From assembly GCF_001427525.1 (NCBI RefSeq), contig NZ_LMGU01000001.1, positions 372,001 through 436,000 of the forward strand: DNA of 64,000 bases, read 5' to 3'. The notes beneath the pieces were generated by a model, which was not told where the DNA came from, did no database searches, and worked only from the letters and a program-made list of their open reading frames with translations. A program made the translations under genes and the position numbers. Every line of letters begins with the position of its first letter. Positions within the stretch are counted from its first letter, which is position 1. This stretch comes from Microbacterium sp. Root61 (GTDB lineage: Bacteria > Actinomycetota > Actinomycetes > Actinomycetales > Microbacteriaceae). Below, piece after piece: positions 33,135 through 42,894 of the stretch.

Positions 33135-35939
33135 TCATCGCAGGACGATCACCGTCACCGCCCGGCTGGTCGAGGAGAGCGCACTCTCCGGATCCGTCGG
33201 CACGAACGTGGCCGTGTACTGATGGATGCCGCGGGTCAGGGTCGCCGGCAGTCGCAGGCTCGCGAGTCCCCGGGTGACCGCAGCCGAACCGACGACGGTG
33301 TCGCCCTCGCGGAACTCCACCGTGCCGGTGACGCGGGGCACGTCGCTCACGTACGCCACGAGGGTGGCCCGCAGCAGACGGTTGATGTGCACCGGGGGCA
33401 GTGCGACCAGCGAGGTCGTACTCTGCGCGCGCTCGTCGACACCGGCCGCGACGCCGACCAGCACCGGATCGTGGTCCGACGAGCGATACGGGTCGGGGGC
33501 GTAGAACAGCGACCCGTGCACGTTGTAGCGGCTGTACTCCAGTGCCACCGCCTCGCCCGAGTTGATGTTCCAGATGTCGCCGCCGGTCGCGCGTTCCCGT
33601 GCCCCGGCGCTCATCAGGATGTGGTCGAGTGAGCCGACCATGCCGGAGAACAGGTACGACGAGGTCTCGATGCCCAGCGACTGCTCGGCATCGACATACC
33701 CCGCGTCGTAGAGCACCTGCAGCGGGTCCTCGTGGCCGTACGAGTTGAAGTCGCCGGCGAGGAACACCGAGTCGATGTCGCCCTGGATCGTGGCGATCCA
33801 GTCGCGCAGAGCCGCGGCCTGCCGTTCCCGAGACTCGTTCGAAGCGCCCTGACCGTCCAGCACGTCGGCATCGCCGGGCCAGGGGCCGGGGGAGGACTTC
33901 GACTTGAAGTGGTTCACGGCGAACAGGAAGCGCTCGCCGCCTGCGGCCGGACGGAACACCTGGGCGATGGGCTCGCGGGCGTTGCCGAAGGCCTGGTCGT
34001 CGGCCGACTGGGTGCCGAGTGCACGGGAGGCGCCGACCGGGGTCACTGTTGCGGGCTGGTAGATGATCGCGTTGGTGATGACGTCCTGCCCCGCGGGGTC
34101 CGGCAGCTCGGTGGACGACGGCACGAAGGCCCACCTGGTCGCACCGGCGGCCGTGTTGAGCGCCGTCACGAGTGAGGCGGTGGCTTCGTCCGCGGCCTCG
34201 CCGAGCGCGGCCGAGTTCTCGATCTCCATCAGACCGACGACATCGGCGTCCAGCGCGTTGATGGCCGCGACGATCTTGGACTGCTGGCGAGCCAGGTCTT
34301 CGGCATCCCACGCGCCGCGCTGATCGCAGCCCTGGCGCACCGAGATGCCGTCGCCGGTGCGATCCGGGAAGGACACGCACGTCGCCGTCTGGGTGCCGAG
34401 CGTCGTGAAGTAGTTCAGGACGTTGAAGGATGCCACCGACACATCGCCGCCGACGGCTGCGGGTGCGGCCGTGCGCAGGTCGGCGAACTGCACGCCGTCC
34501 AGGCCCGCACCGTCACCGACGAGCGGGGCGGTCGGGTTGAGCTTCCACGTGCTGTTGCGCCAATCCACGATCACGGGCTCCGTGAATGTGGCGGAGGCCC
34601 CGACGACGATCGGTTCGGTCAGCGAGACGTACGGCGGTGTCAGGGAGCTGTTGGCGGGCGACAGATAGTTCGTCGACGCGCCGTCGTCGAGCACGACCGC
34701 TCGCGCGACGTTGTCCGCCGCGACGGCCGCCGCTTCCGGCGACCCGGGGCGGGCGGCATCCGTCGGCTGACGCAGGGGCGTCGTGCCGAACGCGAGGCCG
34801 ACCTCGCCGTACTGGTTCGTCGCATAGGTGTTGCTGACCGTGTAGGTGCCCTGCGGGGCCAGGAGCATCGACTCGAGGCTCTCGCGCTCCGCTTCGGTGG
34901 CGGGCCAGGCGACGGTGGCGGGTGCCGGTGCGGCACCGACCGCAGGAACGACCTTCGCGTCGGCCGCGGCCACCGTGATCTCGGTGAGACCGTTGAACTC
35001 CGACACGACGCCGGTGACCTCGAGCGTCTCGCCGATGCTCACCGCGGCAGCGCCGTCGGGGGAGTAGACGAAGACGGCGTCCGAGGCCGTGTGGGTGGCG
35101 AGGTCGATCGCTCCGCCGGTGCCGGCGGTCTGGATCACGTAGCCGTTGAATCCGCCGCTGGCATAGCGGGCGGTGACGACGCCGGTTGTGGTGACGGCCT
35201 TGTCGACGTACCCCGGAGCGCTCTGGATCTGGGCGATCGTCACGGTCTCGGGATCCGGATCGGGATCAGGGTCGGGAATCGTTCCCGCCGGCGTCGGCGT
35301 AGGCACGCCGGCCGTGAAGTCGGCGGCGTTGTTCGCCGTGTTGACGGATGCCGCATTCCGCGCCACGGAGGTGCCGTTGTTGGTCACCGGGGCAGCGCCG
35401 GTGCCGGCGAAGTCGCTCGCCGTGCCCCAGCCGACGTAATCCACCACCTGCGGCAGGGCAGCCATGCTCAGCCCGCCGCTGAGCGCGGTGACGGAGTCGA
35501 CGAGGGCGACCTTGCCCGCGGTGCCAGACATCGGAATGACGCCGTCGGCGTCGGGCAGGAAGGACGGCAGCGCCACGTTCGCGCCGGTCGCCTCGCCGAC
35601 GAGATAAGTCCCTCCGGGAGGGAGCGTCACATTCGTCAGTGGGGTGACCTGCCAGTTGACCCCCGCGGTGGACGCGTACTGCACGCTCCATCCGTTGATG
35701 TTCACCGGCGCGGCGCTGACGTTGCGCAGCTCGATGAAGTCGCGGTTGAAGGCGGCGCCGGCGTTTCCTCCACCGCCGTAGATCTCGTTGATCACGACGG
35801 GAGCGCTCGCAGAAACGGCCGCCGAGGAGGCGGCCGGAAGGGCGAGGACGGAGACGGCGAGCGTGGCGGCGGCGAGGCCGGCCAGCAGCGGCATGCGCAC
35901 CCGGGAGGCGGACGGCACGCGAGAGGCGAGGTGGTTCAC
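33135..35939 (-). CDS. secreted ExeM/NucH-family extracellular endonuclease
   Basis: A 934-residue exported protein. It starts at GTG 35939, where an AAGGAG ribosome-binding site precedes a signal peptide ending near SSAAVSASA. The order is: lamin-tail domain (~45-185, VINEIYGGGGN ... NGWSVQYAS), an OB-fold-like nuclease-associated domain (~230-330), an endonuclease/exonuclease/phosphatase domain (~450-790, SFNVLNYFTT, then DVVGLMEIEN, then VNHFKSKSS, then GDFNSYG, then SDHDPVLV) and a C-terminal Ig-like repeat. Such enzymes degrade extracellular DNA for nutrients or biofilm turnover. The frame upstream of the GTG is not used. Confidence 0.92.
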   Translation of the reverse strand: MNHLASRVPSASRVRMPLLAGLAAATLAVSVLALPAASSAAVSASAPVVINEIYGGGGNAGAAFNRDFIELRNVSAAPVNINGWSVQYASTAGVNWQVTPLTNVTLPPGGTYLVGEATGANVALPSFLPDADGVIPMSGTAGKVALVDSVTALSGGLSMAALPQVVDYVGWGTASDFAGTGAAPVTNNGTSVARNAASVNTANNAADFTAGVPTPTPAGTIPDPDPDPDPETVTIAQIQSAPGYVDKAVTTTGVVTARYASGGFNGYVIQTAGTGGAIDLATHTASDAVFVYSPDGAAAVSIGETLEVTGVVSEFNGLTEITVAAADAKVVPAVGAAPAPATVAWPATEAERESLESMLLAPQGTYTVSNTYATNQYGEVGLAFGTTPLRQPTDAARPGSPEAAAVAADNVARAVVLDDGASTNYLSPANSSLTPPYVSLTEPIVVGASATFTEPVIVDWRNSTWKLNPTAPLVGDGAGLDGVQFADLRTAAPAAVGGDVSVASFNVLNYFTTLGTQTATCVSFPDRTGDGISVRQGCDQRGAWDAEDLARQQSKIVAAINALDADVVGLMEIENSAALGEAADEATASLVTALNTAAGATRWAFVPSSTELPDPAGQDVITNAIIYQPATVTPVGASRALGTQSADDQAFGNAREPIAQVFRPAAGGERFLFAVNHFKSKSSPGPWPGDADVLDGQGASNESRERQAAALRDWIATIQGDIDSVFLAGDFNSYGHEDPLQVLYDAGYVDAEQSLGIETSSYLFSGMVGSLDHILMSAGARERATGGDIWNINSGEAVALEYSRYNVHGSLFYAPDPYRSSDHDPVLVGVAAGVDERAQSTTSLVALPPVHINRLLRATLVAYVSDVPRVTGTVEFREGDTVVGSAAVTRGLASLRLPATLTRGIHQYTATFVPTDPESALSSTSRAVTVIVLR

Positions 35940-36092
35940 TGCGCTGGACTCCTTCGATCGTGTGAATCGCCCGGTGTCGGGCTCATCGCTCTCCCCGGCT
36001 CTACCCTGTCGATCGGCCGACGCCGACACAAGAGGCATCGCGCCCAACACTCGGTGAACACCGCCCGGCCGTGTTGAGGCATCCCACCCCGG

Positions 36093-36098
36093 TAGAAT
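36093..36098 (+). promoter_or_regulatory. possible -10 box of lepA
   Basis: TAGAAT ends 9 nt before the lepA ATG, so transcription would start almost at the start codon. No good -35 box is seen. An AAGGTGA sequence lies directly before the ATG. Confidence 0.35.
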
Positions 36099-36107
36099 CA
36101 AGGTGAC

Positions 36108-37961
36108 ATGTCACCTCGCGCCCTCAAGCCCCTCGAACCGTCGGCCACGCCGCCCGAGCTGCTTCGTAACTTCTGCATCATCGCCCACATCGACCACGGC
36201 AAGTCGACGCTTGCCGACCGCATGCTGCAGATCACCGGTGTGGTCTCCGATCGCGACATGCGCGCGCAGTATCTCGACCGCATGGACATCGAGCGCGAGC
36301 GCGGCATCACGATCAAGAGTCAGGCGGTGCGGATGCCGTGGGCCACGGCCGACGGCACCTTCGCGCTGAACATGATCGACACGCCCGGTCACGTCGACTT
36401 CACGTACGAGGTCAGCCGCTCGCTCGCCGCATGCGAGGGCGCGATCCTGCTGGTGGACGCCGCGCAGGGCATCGAGGCCCAGACGCTCGCGAACCTGTAC
36501 CTGGCGCTCGAGAACGATCTGCAGATCATTCCGGTGCTGAACAAGATCGACCTTCCGGCGGCCGACCCGGAGAAGTACGCCAAGGAGCTGGCCAGCCTGA
36601 TCGGCGGCAAGCCCGAAGACGTCCTGCGCGTCAGCGGCAAGACCGGCATGGGCGTGGAAGAGCTCCTCGATCACGTCGTCGCGAAGATCCCCGCCCCGAA
36701 GGGCGACCCGAACGCGCCCACTCGCGCGATGATCTTCGACTCCGTCTATGACTCCTACCGCGGCGTGATCACCTACGTCCGCATGATCGACGGCAAGCTC
36801 AACCCGCGCGAGCGCATCCAGATGATGTCGACCCGTGCAGTGCACGAGCTTCTCGAGATCGGCGTCTCCTCGCCCGAGCCGACCCCCACCAAGGGTCTCG
36901 GCGTCGGCGAGGTGGGCTACCTCATCACGGGTGTGAAGGACGTGCGCCAGTCGAAGGTCGGCGACACGGTCACCAGTGCCGCCAAGCCCTCCAAAGAGGC
37001 GCTGCCCGGCTACACGGACCCGAAGCCCATGGTCTTCTCGGGCCTGTACCCGATCGACGGCAGCGACTACCCGGTGCTGCGCGAAGCGCTCGACAAGCTG
37101 AAGCTCTCGGACGCCTCGCTCAACTACGAGCCGGAGACCTCGGTCGCGCTCGGCTTCGGTTTCCGCTGCGGCTTCCTGGGCCTCCTGCACCTCGAGATCG
37201 TCACCGAGCGCCTGGAGCGCGAGTTCGGTCTCGACCTCATCTCGACGGCACCGTCCGTGACGTACGAGGTCATCACCGACGACAAGAAGAAGTTCGTCGT
37301 CACCAACCCGAGCGAGTTCCCCTCGGGCACCAAGATCTCCAGCGTGACCGAGCCGATGGTCAAGGCCGCGATCCTCGCGCCCAAGGACTACGTCGGCACG
37401 ATCATGGAGCTGTGCCAGTCGCGTCGCGGCACGCTGCTCGGCATGGAGTACCTCGGTGAGGACCGCGTCGAGATCCGCTACTCGATGCCCCTCGGTGAGA
37501 TCGTCTTCGACTTCTTCGATCACCTGAAGTCCAAGACTGCCGGCTACGCCTCCCTCGACTACGAGCCGAGCGGCGACCAGGAGGCCGACCTCGTGAAGGT
37601 CGACATCCTGCTGCAGGGCGAGCCGGTCGACGCGTTCAGCGCGATCGTGCACCGCGACAAGGCGTACGCGTACGGCGTGCTCATGACCGAGCGCCTCAAG
37701 AAGCTCATCCCGCGCCAGCAGTTCGAGGTGCCCATCCAGGCCGCCATCGGCGCCCGCATCATCGCGCGCGAATCGATCCGCGCCATGCGCAAGGACGTCC
37801 TTGCCAAGTGCTACGGCGGCGATATCAGCCGTAAGCGCAAGCTGCTGGAGAAGCAGAAGGAGGGCAAGAAGCGCATGAAGATGGTCGGTCGCGTGGAAGT
37901 GCCCCAGGAGGCGTTCATCGCCGCACTCTCGGGCGATACCGAGAAGAAGGACGCGAAGTAG
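36108..37961 (+). CDS. lepA: elongation factor 4 (LepA)
   Basis: A 617-residue translational GTPase. The G1 loop is AHIDHGKST (26-34), G3 is DTPGHVDF and G4 NKIDLP. The LepA-specific C-terminal domain is present (RPxQ-type region replaced by [41 protein letters not shown] at the end). It acts on the ribosome, probably in back-translocation or assembly. Length and domain order are normal. The following DUF1990 gene starts 9 nt later. Confidence 0.97.
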   Translation: MSPRALKPLEPSATPPELLRNFCIIAHIDHGKSTLADRMLQITGVVSDRDMRAQYLDRMDIERERGITIKSQAVRMPWATADGTFALNMIDTPGHVDFTYEVSRSLAACEGAILLVDAAQGIEAQTLANLYLALENDLQIIPVLNKIDLPAADPEKYAKELASLIGGKPEDVLRVSGKTGMGVEELLDHVVAKIPAPKGDPNAPTRAMIFDSVYDSYRGVITYVRMIDGKLNPRERIQMMSTRAVHELLEIGVSSPEPTPTKGLGVGEVGYLITGVKDVRQSKVGDTVTSAAKPSKEALPGYTDPKPMVFSGLYPIDGSDYPVLREALDKLKLSDASLNYEPETSVALGFGFRCGFLGLLHLEIVTERLEREFGLDLISTAPSVTYEVITDDKKKFVVTNPSEFPSGTKISSVTEPMVKAAILAPKDYVGTIMELCQSRRGTLLGMEYLGEDRVEIRYSMPLGEIVFDFFDHLKSKTAGYASLDYEPSGDQEADLVKVDILLQGEPVDAFSAIVHRDKAYAYGVLMTERLKKLIPRQQFEVPIQAAIGARIIARESIRAMRKDVLAKCYGGDISRKRKLLEKQKEGKKRMKMVGRVEVPQEAFIAALSGDTEKKDAK

Positions 37962-37970
37962 GCTTTTCTC

Positions 37971-38621
37971 ATGCGCCGCGGAACGTTCAGGGACGAAACC
38001 GTCGACTACGCCGCAGTCGGCGCCACGCAGGCGCCGGATCTGATGCAGTACCCGCCGGAGCGCAGCATCCCGGCGGAGGAGTCGTGGCGCATCGGCAGCG
38101 GTGAGGCGCGCTTCACCTCGGCCGGCGAGGCGCTGCTGTCGTGGACCGCGCAGCGCGGCGGCGGACTGGAGCTGAGCGATGTGCGCCCGGCGGCCGGTCC
38201 GATGTACGCGGGCGTGAGCTTCGACGACGAGGGCAACCCCGTCACGCCCAGTCGCATGGAGGCCGACCAGCGGTTCGACTCGGACGGCACGCCGTACGTC
38301 GGCGCCGGTACGACGATCTCGCTCAGCGGGCGAGTGGACGGGATGCGCGCCGACGGCGAGCTGCGCGTCATCTTCGCCGTCGAGGAGCCGCGACGCGTCG
38401 GGTTCGCGCTCGGCACCGTCGGGGGCTCGGTCGTGAGCGGCGAGGAGTCGTTCATGCTCGAGTGGCACCCCAACGACGAGGTCTGGTTCACGGTGCGCGC
38501 GTTCGATGCGCCGGTCTCGTTCTTCTATCGGATGTTCCCGCGGCTCACTCGTCGTCGTCGTCAAGCCCTGTTCACGCGGTACCTCCGGGCGATCTCGCCC
38601 CTGTACACGACCCCCGCCTGA
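37971..38621 (+). CDS. DUF1990 family protein
   Basis: A 216-residue soluble protein. Visible family features are FTSAGEALLSWTAQRGG near residue 50, TISLSGRVDGMRADGELRVIFAVEEPRRVGFALGT in the middle, and EESFMLEWHPNDEVWFTVRAFD before the basic C-terminal helix. DUF1990 has no established function. Its stop overlaps the ATG of hemW by 1 nt (TGATG), so it belongs to the lepA-hemW transcript. Confidence 0.82.
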   Translation: MRRGTFRDETVDYAAVGATQAPDLMQYPPERSIPAEESWRIGSGEARFTSAGEALLSWTAQRGGGLELSDVRPAAGPMYAGVSFDDEGNPVTPSRMEADQRFDSDGTPYVGAGTTISLSGRVDGMRADGELRVIFAVEEPRRVGFALGTVGGSVVSGEESFMLEWHPNDEVWFTVRAFDAPVSFFYRMFPRLTRRRRQALFTRYLRAISPLYTTPA

Positions 38622-39838
38622 TGGGCTCCGCCCTGCCGCTGGGAGACCCGGCGCCGGTGGACGGCCGTCTCCCGGCCGAATCCCGCATCGATCCCGATGC
38701 GGACTTCGGCGTCTACCTGCACGTCCCGTTCTGCCGTGTGCGCTGCGGCTACTGCGACTTCAACACCTACACCGCCAGCGAGCTGCGCGGTGCACGCCAG
38801 GACGAGTACGCCGACACCCTGCTGCGTGAGGTCGACTTCGCCCGCAGCGTGCTGGCCGAGGCCGGACCTCTCCGCCCCGCTTCAACCGTCTTCTTCGGCG
38901 GCGGCACCCCGACGCTGCTGCCATCCGGCGACCTCGGGCGCATGCTGCAGGGCGTCCGCGACACGTTCGGCATCCGCCCCGGCGCCGAGATCACGGTCGA
39001 GGCGAACCCCGACACGGTCACGACCACGGTCGCCGAGGAGCTCGCGGCATCCGGAGTCACGCGCTTCTCGATCGGTATGCAGTCCGCTGTGCCCCATGTC
39101 CTGGCCGCACTCGACCGCACCCACAACCCGGCCAACGTCGCCACCGCCGTCGCGGCGGCACGTGCGGCGGGCCTCGACGTGAGCGTCGACCTGATCTACG
39201 GCGCACCGGGGGAGTCGCTGGAGGACTGGCGTCTCTCGGTCGAGACCGCGATCGCGCTGGCACCCGACCACATCTCGGCGTACGCGCTGATCATCGAGGA
39301 TGGCACCAAGCTCGCCCGCCAGATCCGTCGCGGCGAGGTCCCGGCGCCCGACGACGACCTGCAGGCCGACATGTACGAGCTCGTCGACGACCTGCTCGCC
39401 GCAGCCGGGTATGACTGGTACGAGGTGTCGAACTGGTCCATGGGGCCCGAGCACCGCTCCCGCCACAACCTCGCGTACTGGCAGGGGACGGACTGGTGGG
39501 GATTCGGCCCCGGCGCGCACAGCCACGTCGCCGGGCTGCGCTTCTGGAACGTCAAGCACCCCGCGGCCTACGCGCAGCGCGTCACCGCGGGCGAGTCGCC
39601 CGCGGCGGGTCGGGAGACACCGGATGCCGAGGCACGGGCCCTCGAGAACGTGCTGCTGCGCTCGCGCATCCGCGAAGGGCTGCCGATCTCGGAGCTGCTC
39701 GGCGAGGGGCGCCACGCGGTCGCGGCGCTCATCGCCGACGGACTGATCGACGGCACGGCCGCCGTCCACGGACGCATCGTGCTGACCCGGCGCGGGCGTC
39801 TGCTCGCGGACGCGGTCGTGCGCGCGCTGACAGACTGA
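38621..39838 (+). CDS. hemW: radical SAM heme chaperone HemW
   Basis: A 405-residue radical SAM protein. The 4Fe-4S motif CxxxCxxC is Cys38, Cys42, Cys45 (CRVRCGYC), followed by GGGTPTLL (the SAM-binding GGE-like motif). The HemW C-terminal region (NLAYWQGTDWWGFGPGAHSH) separates it from HemN, the oxygen-independent coproporphyrinogen oxidase. It is thought to insert heme into respiratory proteins. The start at ATG 38621 overlaps the DUF1990 stop, and hrcA follows after the CIRCE operator. Confidence 0.93.
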   Translation: MGSALPLGDPAPVDGRLPAESRIDPDADFGVYLHVPFCRVRCGYCDFNTYTASELRGARQDEYADTLLREVDFARSVLAEAGPLRPASTVFFGGGTPTLLPSGDLGRMLQGVRDTFGIRPGAEITVEANPDTVTTTVAEELAASGVTRFSIGMQSAVPHVLAALDRTHNPANVATAVAAARAAGLDVSVDLIYGAPGESLEDWRLSVETAIALAPDHISAYALIIEDGTKLARQIRRGEVPAPDDDLQADMYELVDDLLAAAGYDWYEVSNWSMGPEHRSRHNLAYWQGTDWWGFGPGAHSHVAGLRFWNVKHPAAYAQRVTAGESPAAGRETPDAEARALENVLLRSRIREGLPISELLGEGRHAVAALIADGLIDGTAAVHGRIVLTRRGRLLADAVVRALTD

Positions 39839-39870
39839 CGCGCCTCCCGGCCGCATCCGGCTCGATCCGG

Positions 39871-39876
39871 TAGAAT
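39871..39876 (+). promoter_or_regulatory. -10 box of the hrcA promoter
   Basis: TAGAAT, whose last T is also the first base of the CIRCE element. A -35 box is not obvious. The overlap means HrcA binding would block polymerase. Confidence 0.5.
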
Positions 39877-39902
39877 TGGCACTCCAGACATGTGAGTGCC
39901 AG
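39876..39902 (+). promoter_or_regulatory. CIRCE operator upstream of hrcA
   Basis: TTGGCACTC, nine bases, then GAGTGCCAG: the CIRCE inverted repeat (consensus TTAGCACTC-N9-GAGTGCTAA) with matching A-to-G and T-to-C changes that keep the arms paired, except for the final base. It lies 18 nt before the hrcA start, overlapping the -10 box, which fits HrcA autoregulation of the hrcA-dnaJ heat-shock operon. Confidence 0.9.
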
Positions 39903-39919
39903 GCGTGGGAGGAGGCGAG

Positions 39920-40960
39920 ATGGTCACCGACCGAGGGCTTCAGGTGCTGCGCGCGATCGTGCAGGACTACGTCGACACCCGCGAACCCGTGGGCAGCAAG
40001 GCCATCGTCGAGCGCCACGCCTTCGGCGTGTCGGCCGCAACGATCCGCAACGATATGGCGCTGCTCGAGGATGAGGATCTGATCGCGGCTCCGCACACCT
40101 CGTCCGGCCGGGTGCCGACCGACAAGGGGTATCGCGTCTTCGTCGACCACCTCGCCGAGCTGCGACCACTCAACCACTCGCAGCGCACGGCGATCTCGTC
40201 CTTCCTCGAAGGTCCCGCCGACCTCGACGACCTGCTCTCGCGCACGGTCCGCGCCCTCACCCAGCTCACCGGCCAGGTCGCGATCGTGCAGTATCCGTCG
40301 TTCGCGCGCGCCAGCGTGACGCACGTCGAGCTCGTCGACCTCGGCAGTGGGCGGATGCTGGTCATCGTCGTCACCGACACCGGCCGCGTCTCGCAGCGCA
40401 TCGCCACCGTCCGTGAAGAGTTCGACGAGACCGATCTCGCTCGCCTCCGCAGCCGCATGGCGGCCCTGGTCGTCGGGCGCTCCGTCCGTGACGGCGCCCA
40501 GCGCGTCGCCGAGATGCTCGAGACCGAGTCCACGGCGGTCACCCGCGATTCGGCCGCGGCGGATTCGATCGCGCGCATCTTGGCGGAGGAGCTCGACGAG
40601 TTCCGGCAGGACCGCATGCTGATGGCGGGCGCGGCCAACCTCGCACGACGCGAGTCCGACTTCCGCGGCAGCATCTATCCGCTGCTCGAGGCGATCGAGG
40701 AGCAGGTCACCCTGCTGCGGCTGATGAGCGAGATGGTCGCCGACGAGCACGGTCTGGCGGCGAGCATCGGACGCGAGAACGAGCAGTTCGGCCTGTCCGA
40801 GGCATCCGTCCTCGCGAGCGACTACGACGTGACCAGCGGGCACGCGCGCGTCGGCGTACTGGGCCCGATGCGCATGGACTATCCCACCAATCTCGCGGCG
40901 GTCCGTGCCGTCGCGCGCTATCTCACTCGGATGCTGGAAGAAGACGACAGCGCCCGCTAG
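39920..40960 (+). CDS. hrcA: heat-inducible transcription repressor HrcA
   Basis: A 346-residue repressor. Its N-terminal winged helix is visible (RGLQVLRAIVQDYV ... EPVGSKAIVERH ... SAATIRNDMALLED), followed by HTSSGRVPTDKGYRVFVD and a GAF-like and dimerisation region. It binds CIRCE, helped by GroEL, and represses chaperone genes. ATG 39920 is preferred because GGAGGAGG lies 5-10 nt upstream. dnaJ follows after 55 bp. The CIRCE box in its own promoter indicates autoregulation. Confidence 0.96.
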   Translation: MVTDRGLQVLRAIVQDYVDTREPVGSKAIVERHAFGVSAATIRNDMALLEDEDLIAAPHTSSGRVPTDKGYRVFVDHLAELRPLNHSQRTAISSFLEGPADLDDLLSRTVRALTQLTGQVAIVQYPSFARASVTHVELVDLGSGRMLVIVVTDTGRVSQRIATVREEFDETDLARLRSRMAALVVGRSVRDGAQRVAEMLETESTAVTRDSAAADSIARILAEELDEFRQDRMLMAGAANLARRESDFRGSIYPLLEAIEEQVTLLRLMSEMVADEHGLAASIGRENEQFGLSEASVLASDYDVTSGHARVGVLGPMRMDYPTNLAAVRAVARYLTRMLEEDDSAR

Positions 40961-41015
40961 GGCGCCGGCATCCCTGAACGAACGATCCCGCGGATGACGC
41001 GGCAGGAAGGCGAAT

Positions 41016-42128
41016 GTGGCTGACCACTACGAGGTTCTCGGTGTGTCGCGCGAAGCGACTCTGGATGAGATCAAGAAGGCGTACCGCCGTCTCGCCCGAG
41101 AACTCCACCCCGATGTGAACCCGGGCGAAGACGCCTCCGAGCGCTTCAAGCTCGTCACGCACGCGTACGACGTGCTCAGCGACACCGAGCAGCGCCGGCG
41201 TTACGACATGGGCGGCGACTCCGCGTTCGGCGGGGGCGCCGGCGGGTTCAGCGGCTTCGGCGACATCTTCGAGACGTTCTTCGGCGCGCAGGGCGGCCAG
41301 CGCGCCGGCCGTCCGCGCTCGCGACGCGAACGCGGCCAGGACGCCCTGGTGCGGGTCACCCTCGACCTCGGCGATGTAGTGTTCGGCGCGCACCGCGACC
41401 TCGAGGTCGACACGGCCGTGCTCTGCGAGACGTGCGAGGGCTCGTGCTGCCAGACCGGCACCTCCCCGGTGACGTGCGACATCTGCCACGGCTCCGGCCA
41501 GGTGCAGCGCACTGTGCGCAGCCTCCTCGGCAACGTCGTGACCAGCGCCCCGTGCAACATCTGCCAGGGCTACGGCACGACCATCCCGTACCCCTGCGCC
41601 ACGTGCCAGGGGCAGGGCCGGGTCCGCGCCCGCCGCACCGTCTCGCTCGACATCCCGGCCGGCGTCGAGACCGGACTGCGCCTGCAGTTGCCCGGCTCGG
41701 GCGAGGTCGGCCCCGCCGGCGGCCCGAACGGCGACCTGTACCTCGAGGTCACCGTCAACCCGCACGAGACCTTCAGCCGCGACGGCGATGACCTGCTCGC
41801 GACGCTCGAGGTGTCGATGCCCGACGCGATCCTCGGAACGACGACGACCATCGAGTCGCTCGACGGACCCGTGGACCTCGAGGTGCGCCCCGGCGTCCAG
41901 GCCGGCGACGTGCTCACGATCAAGGGTCGCGGCATCACGCCGCTGCGCGGCACCCAGCGCGGCGATCTGCGCGTGGGCGTGCACGTGGTGACCCCGACGC
42001 GCCTCGACGCGAAGGAGCGAGCCCTCATCGAGGAGTTCGCCAAGAAGACGAAGTCCCCGCCGCCGCACCTCGCCGAGTTCCACCAGGGACTCTTCGCGAA
42101 GCTGCGCGACCGCTTCCGCAACAGCTGA
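41016..42128 (+). CDS. dnaJ: chaperone DnaJ (actinobacterial DnaJ2 type)
   Basis: A 370-residue type I J-protein from GTG 41016. The J domain (1-65) contains HPD in RELHPDVNP. A Gly/Phe-rich stretch (GGGAGGFSGFGD) follows, then four zinc-finger repeats: CETCEGSC, CDICHGSG, CNICQGYG, CATCQGQG. The first departs from CxxCxGxG by GSC for GSG, which I recall as normal for actinobacterial DnaJ2. It stimulates the DnaK ATPase. Linkage to hrcA under CIRCE is the standard arrangement; dnaK is not in the window. Confidence 0.95.
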   Translation: MADHYEVLGVSREATLDEIKKAYRRLARELHPDVNPGEDASERFKLVTHAYDVLSDTEQRRRYDMGGDSAFGGGAGGFSGFGDIFETFFGAQGGQRAGRPRSRRERGQDALVRVTLDLGDVVFGAHRDLEVDTAVLCETCEGSCCQTGTSPVTCDICHGSGQVQRTVRSLLGNVVTSAPCNICQGYGTTIPYPCATCQGQGRVRARRTVSLDIPAGVETGLRLQLPGSGEVGPAGGPNGDLYLEVTVNPHETFSRDGDDLLATLEVSMPDAILGTTTTIESLDGPVDLEVRPGVQAGDVLTIKGRGITPLRGTQRGDLRVGVHVVTPTRLDAKERALIEEFAKKTKSPPPHLAEFHQGLFAKLRDRFRNS

Positions 42129-42132
42129 TCCG

Positions 42133-42870
42133 ATGGCGCTGCACTTCCTCCTCGACGAACCGACGTCCGCGCACGCGGGCGACGCGGTCATGCTGACCGG
42201 CGCCGAGGCGCACCATGCCGCCGCCGTGCGTCGCGTGCGCGTCGGCGAGGAGGTCTCGGTCGGCGACGGCCGAGGTGCCTGGCTGAGCGGGGTCTGCGAG
42301 ACCGTGAGTCCGCGCGAGGTGGTGGTGCGGATCACGGCACGGACGGATGCCGCCGCACCGCGTCCGCGCCTCGTGCTGGTGCAGGCGCTCGCGAAGGGCG
42401 ACCGCGACGAACTCGCGGTGCAGGCCGCGACCGAGCTCGGGATCGACGAGATCGTGCCGTGGCAGGCCGCCCGCAGCGTGTCGCGGTGGGACGCCACGAA
42501 GGCCGTGAAGGGTCGCGCGCGCTGGGCGACCATCGTGCGCGAGGCGGGCAAGCAGGCGCACCGCCCGTGGATCCCCGAGGTGACCGACCTGTCCAGCACG
42601 GCGCAGCTCGCCGCCCGCGCCGTGACCGCGCGGGTGCTGCTGCTGGAGCCGACCGCGCCTCAGGCTCTGACGGCGTGGAGCGCGGATGCGACCGATGATC
42701 GCGACATCCTGCTCGTGGTGGGCCCGGAAGGCGGCATCGCATCCGAGGAGCTCGATGCCCTGACCCGGGCGGGCGCGACGCAGGTGCGGCTCGGGCACGA
42801 GGTGCTGCGCACCTCGACCGCGGGTCCGGCCGCGATCGCGCTGCTCAGTGCCGCACTCGGGCGCTGGTGA
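42133..42870 (+). CDS. rsmE: 16S rRNA (uracil1498-N3)-methyltransferase
   Basis: A 245-residue SPOUT-class methyltransferase. An N-terminal PUA-like domain (AEAHHAAAVRRVRVGEEVSV) precedes the knotted domain with LVQALAKGDRDEL, WQAARSV, REAGKQAHRPWIP and the SAM-site motif LVVGPEGGIASEE. It methylates U1498 of 16S rRNA. It starts 4 nt after dnaJ, in the usual actinobacterial order dnaJ-rsmE-HIT-phoH. Confidence 0.95.
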   Translation: MALHFLLDEPTSAHAGDAVMLTGAEAHHAAAVRRVRVGEEVSVGDGRGAWLSGVCETVSPREVVVRITARTDAAAPRPRLVLVQALAKGDRDELAVQAATELGIDEIVPWQAARSVSRWDATKAVKGRARWATIVREAGKQAHRPWIPEVTDLSSTAQLAARAVTARVLLLEPTAPQALTAWSADATDDRDILLVVGPEGGIASEELDALTRAGATQVRLGHEVLRTSTAGPAAIALLSAALGRW

Positions 42871-42894
42871 GGGGTGCCTCGATAGACTGAGGGC

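Noticed and set aside
33135..36101. 988-residue version of the secreted nuclease
   Set aside because: The first 54 residues lack a signal peptide and a ribosome-binding site. GTG 35939 has both.
36111..38564. Long leftward open frame opposite lepA and the DUF1990 gene
   Set aside because: Composition (His/Asp/Leu/Val-rich, no motifs) is typical of the antisense of GC-rich genes. lepA is certain on the other strand.
41400..41640. Damaged first zinc-finger repeat in DnaJ
   Set aside because: The GSC variant at the first repeat is, as I recall, normal for actinobacterial DnaJ2, and the other three repeats are intact.
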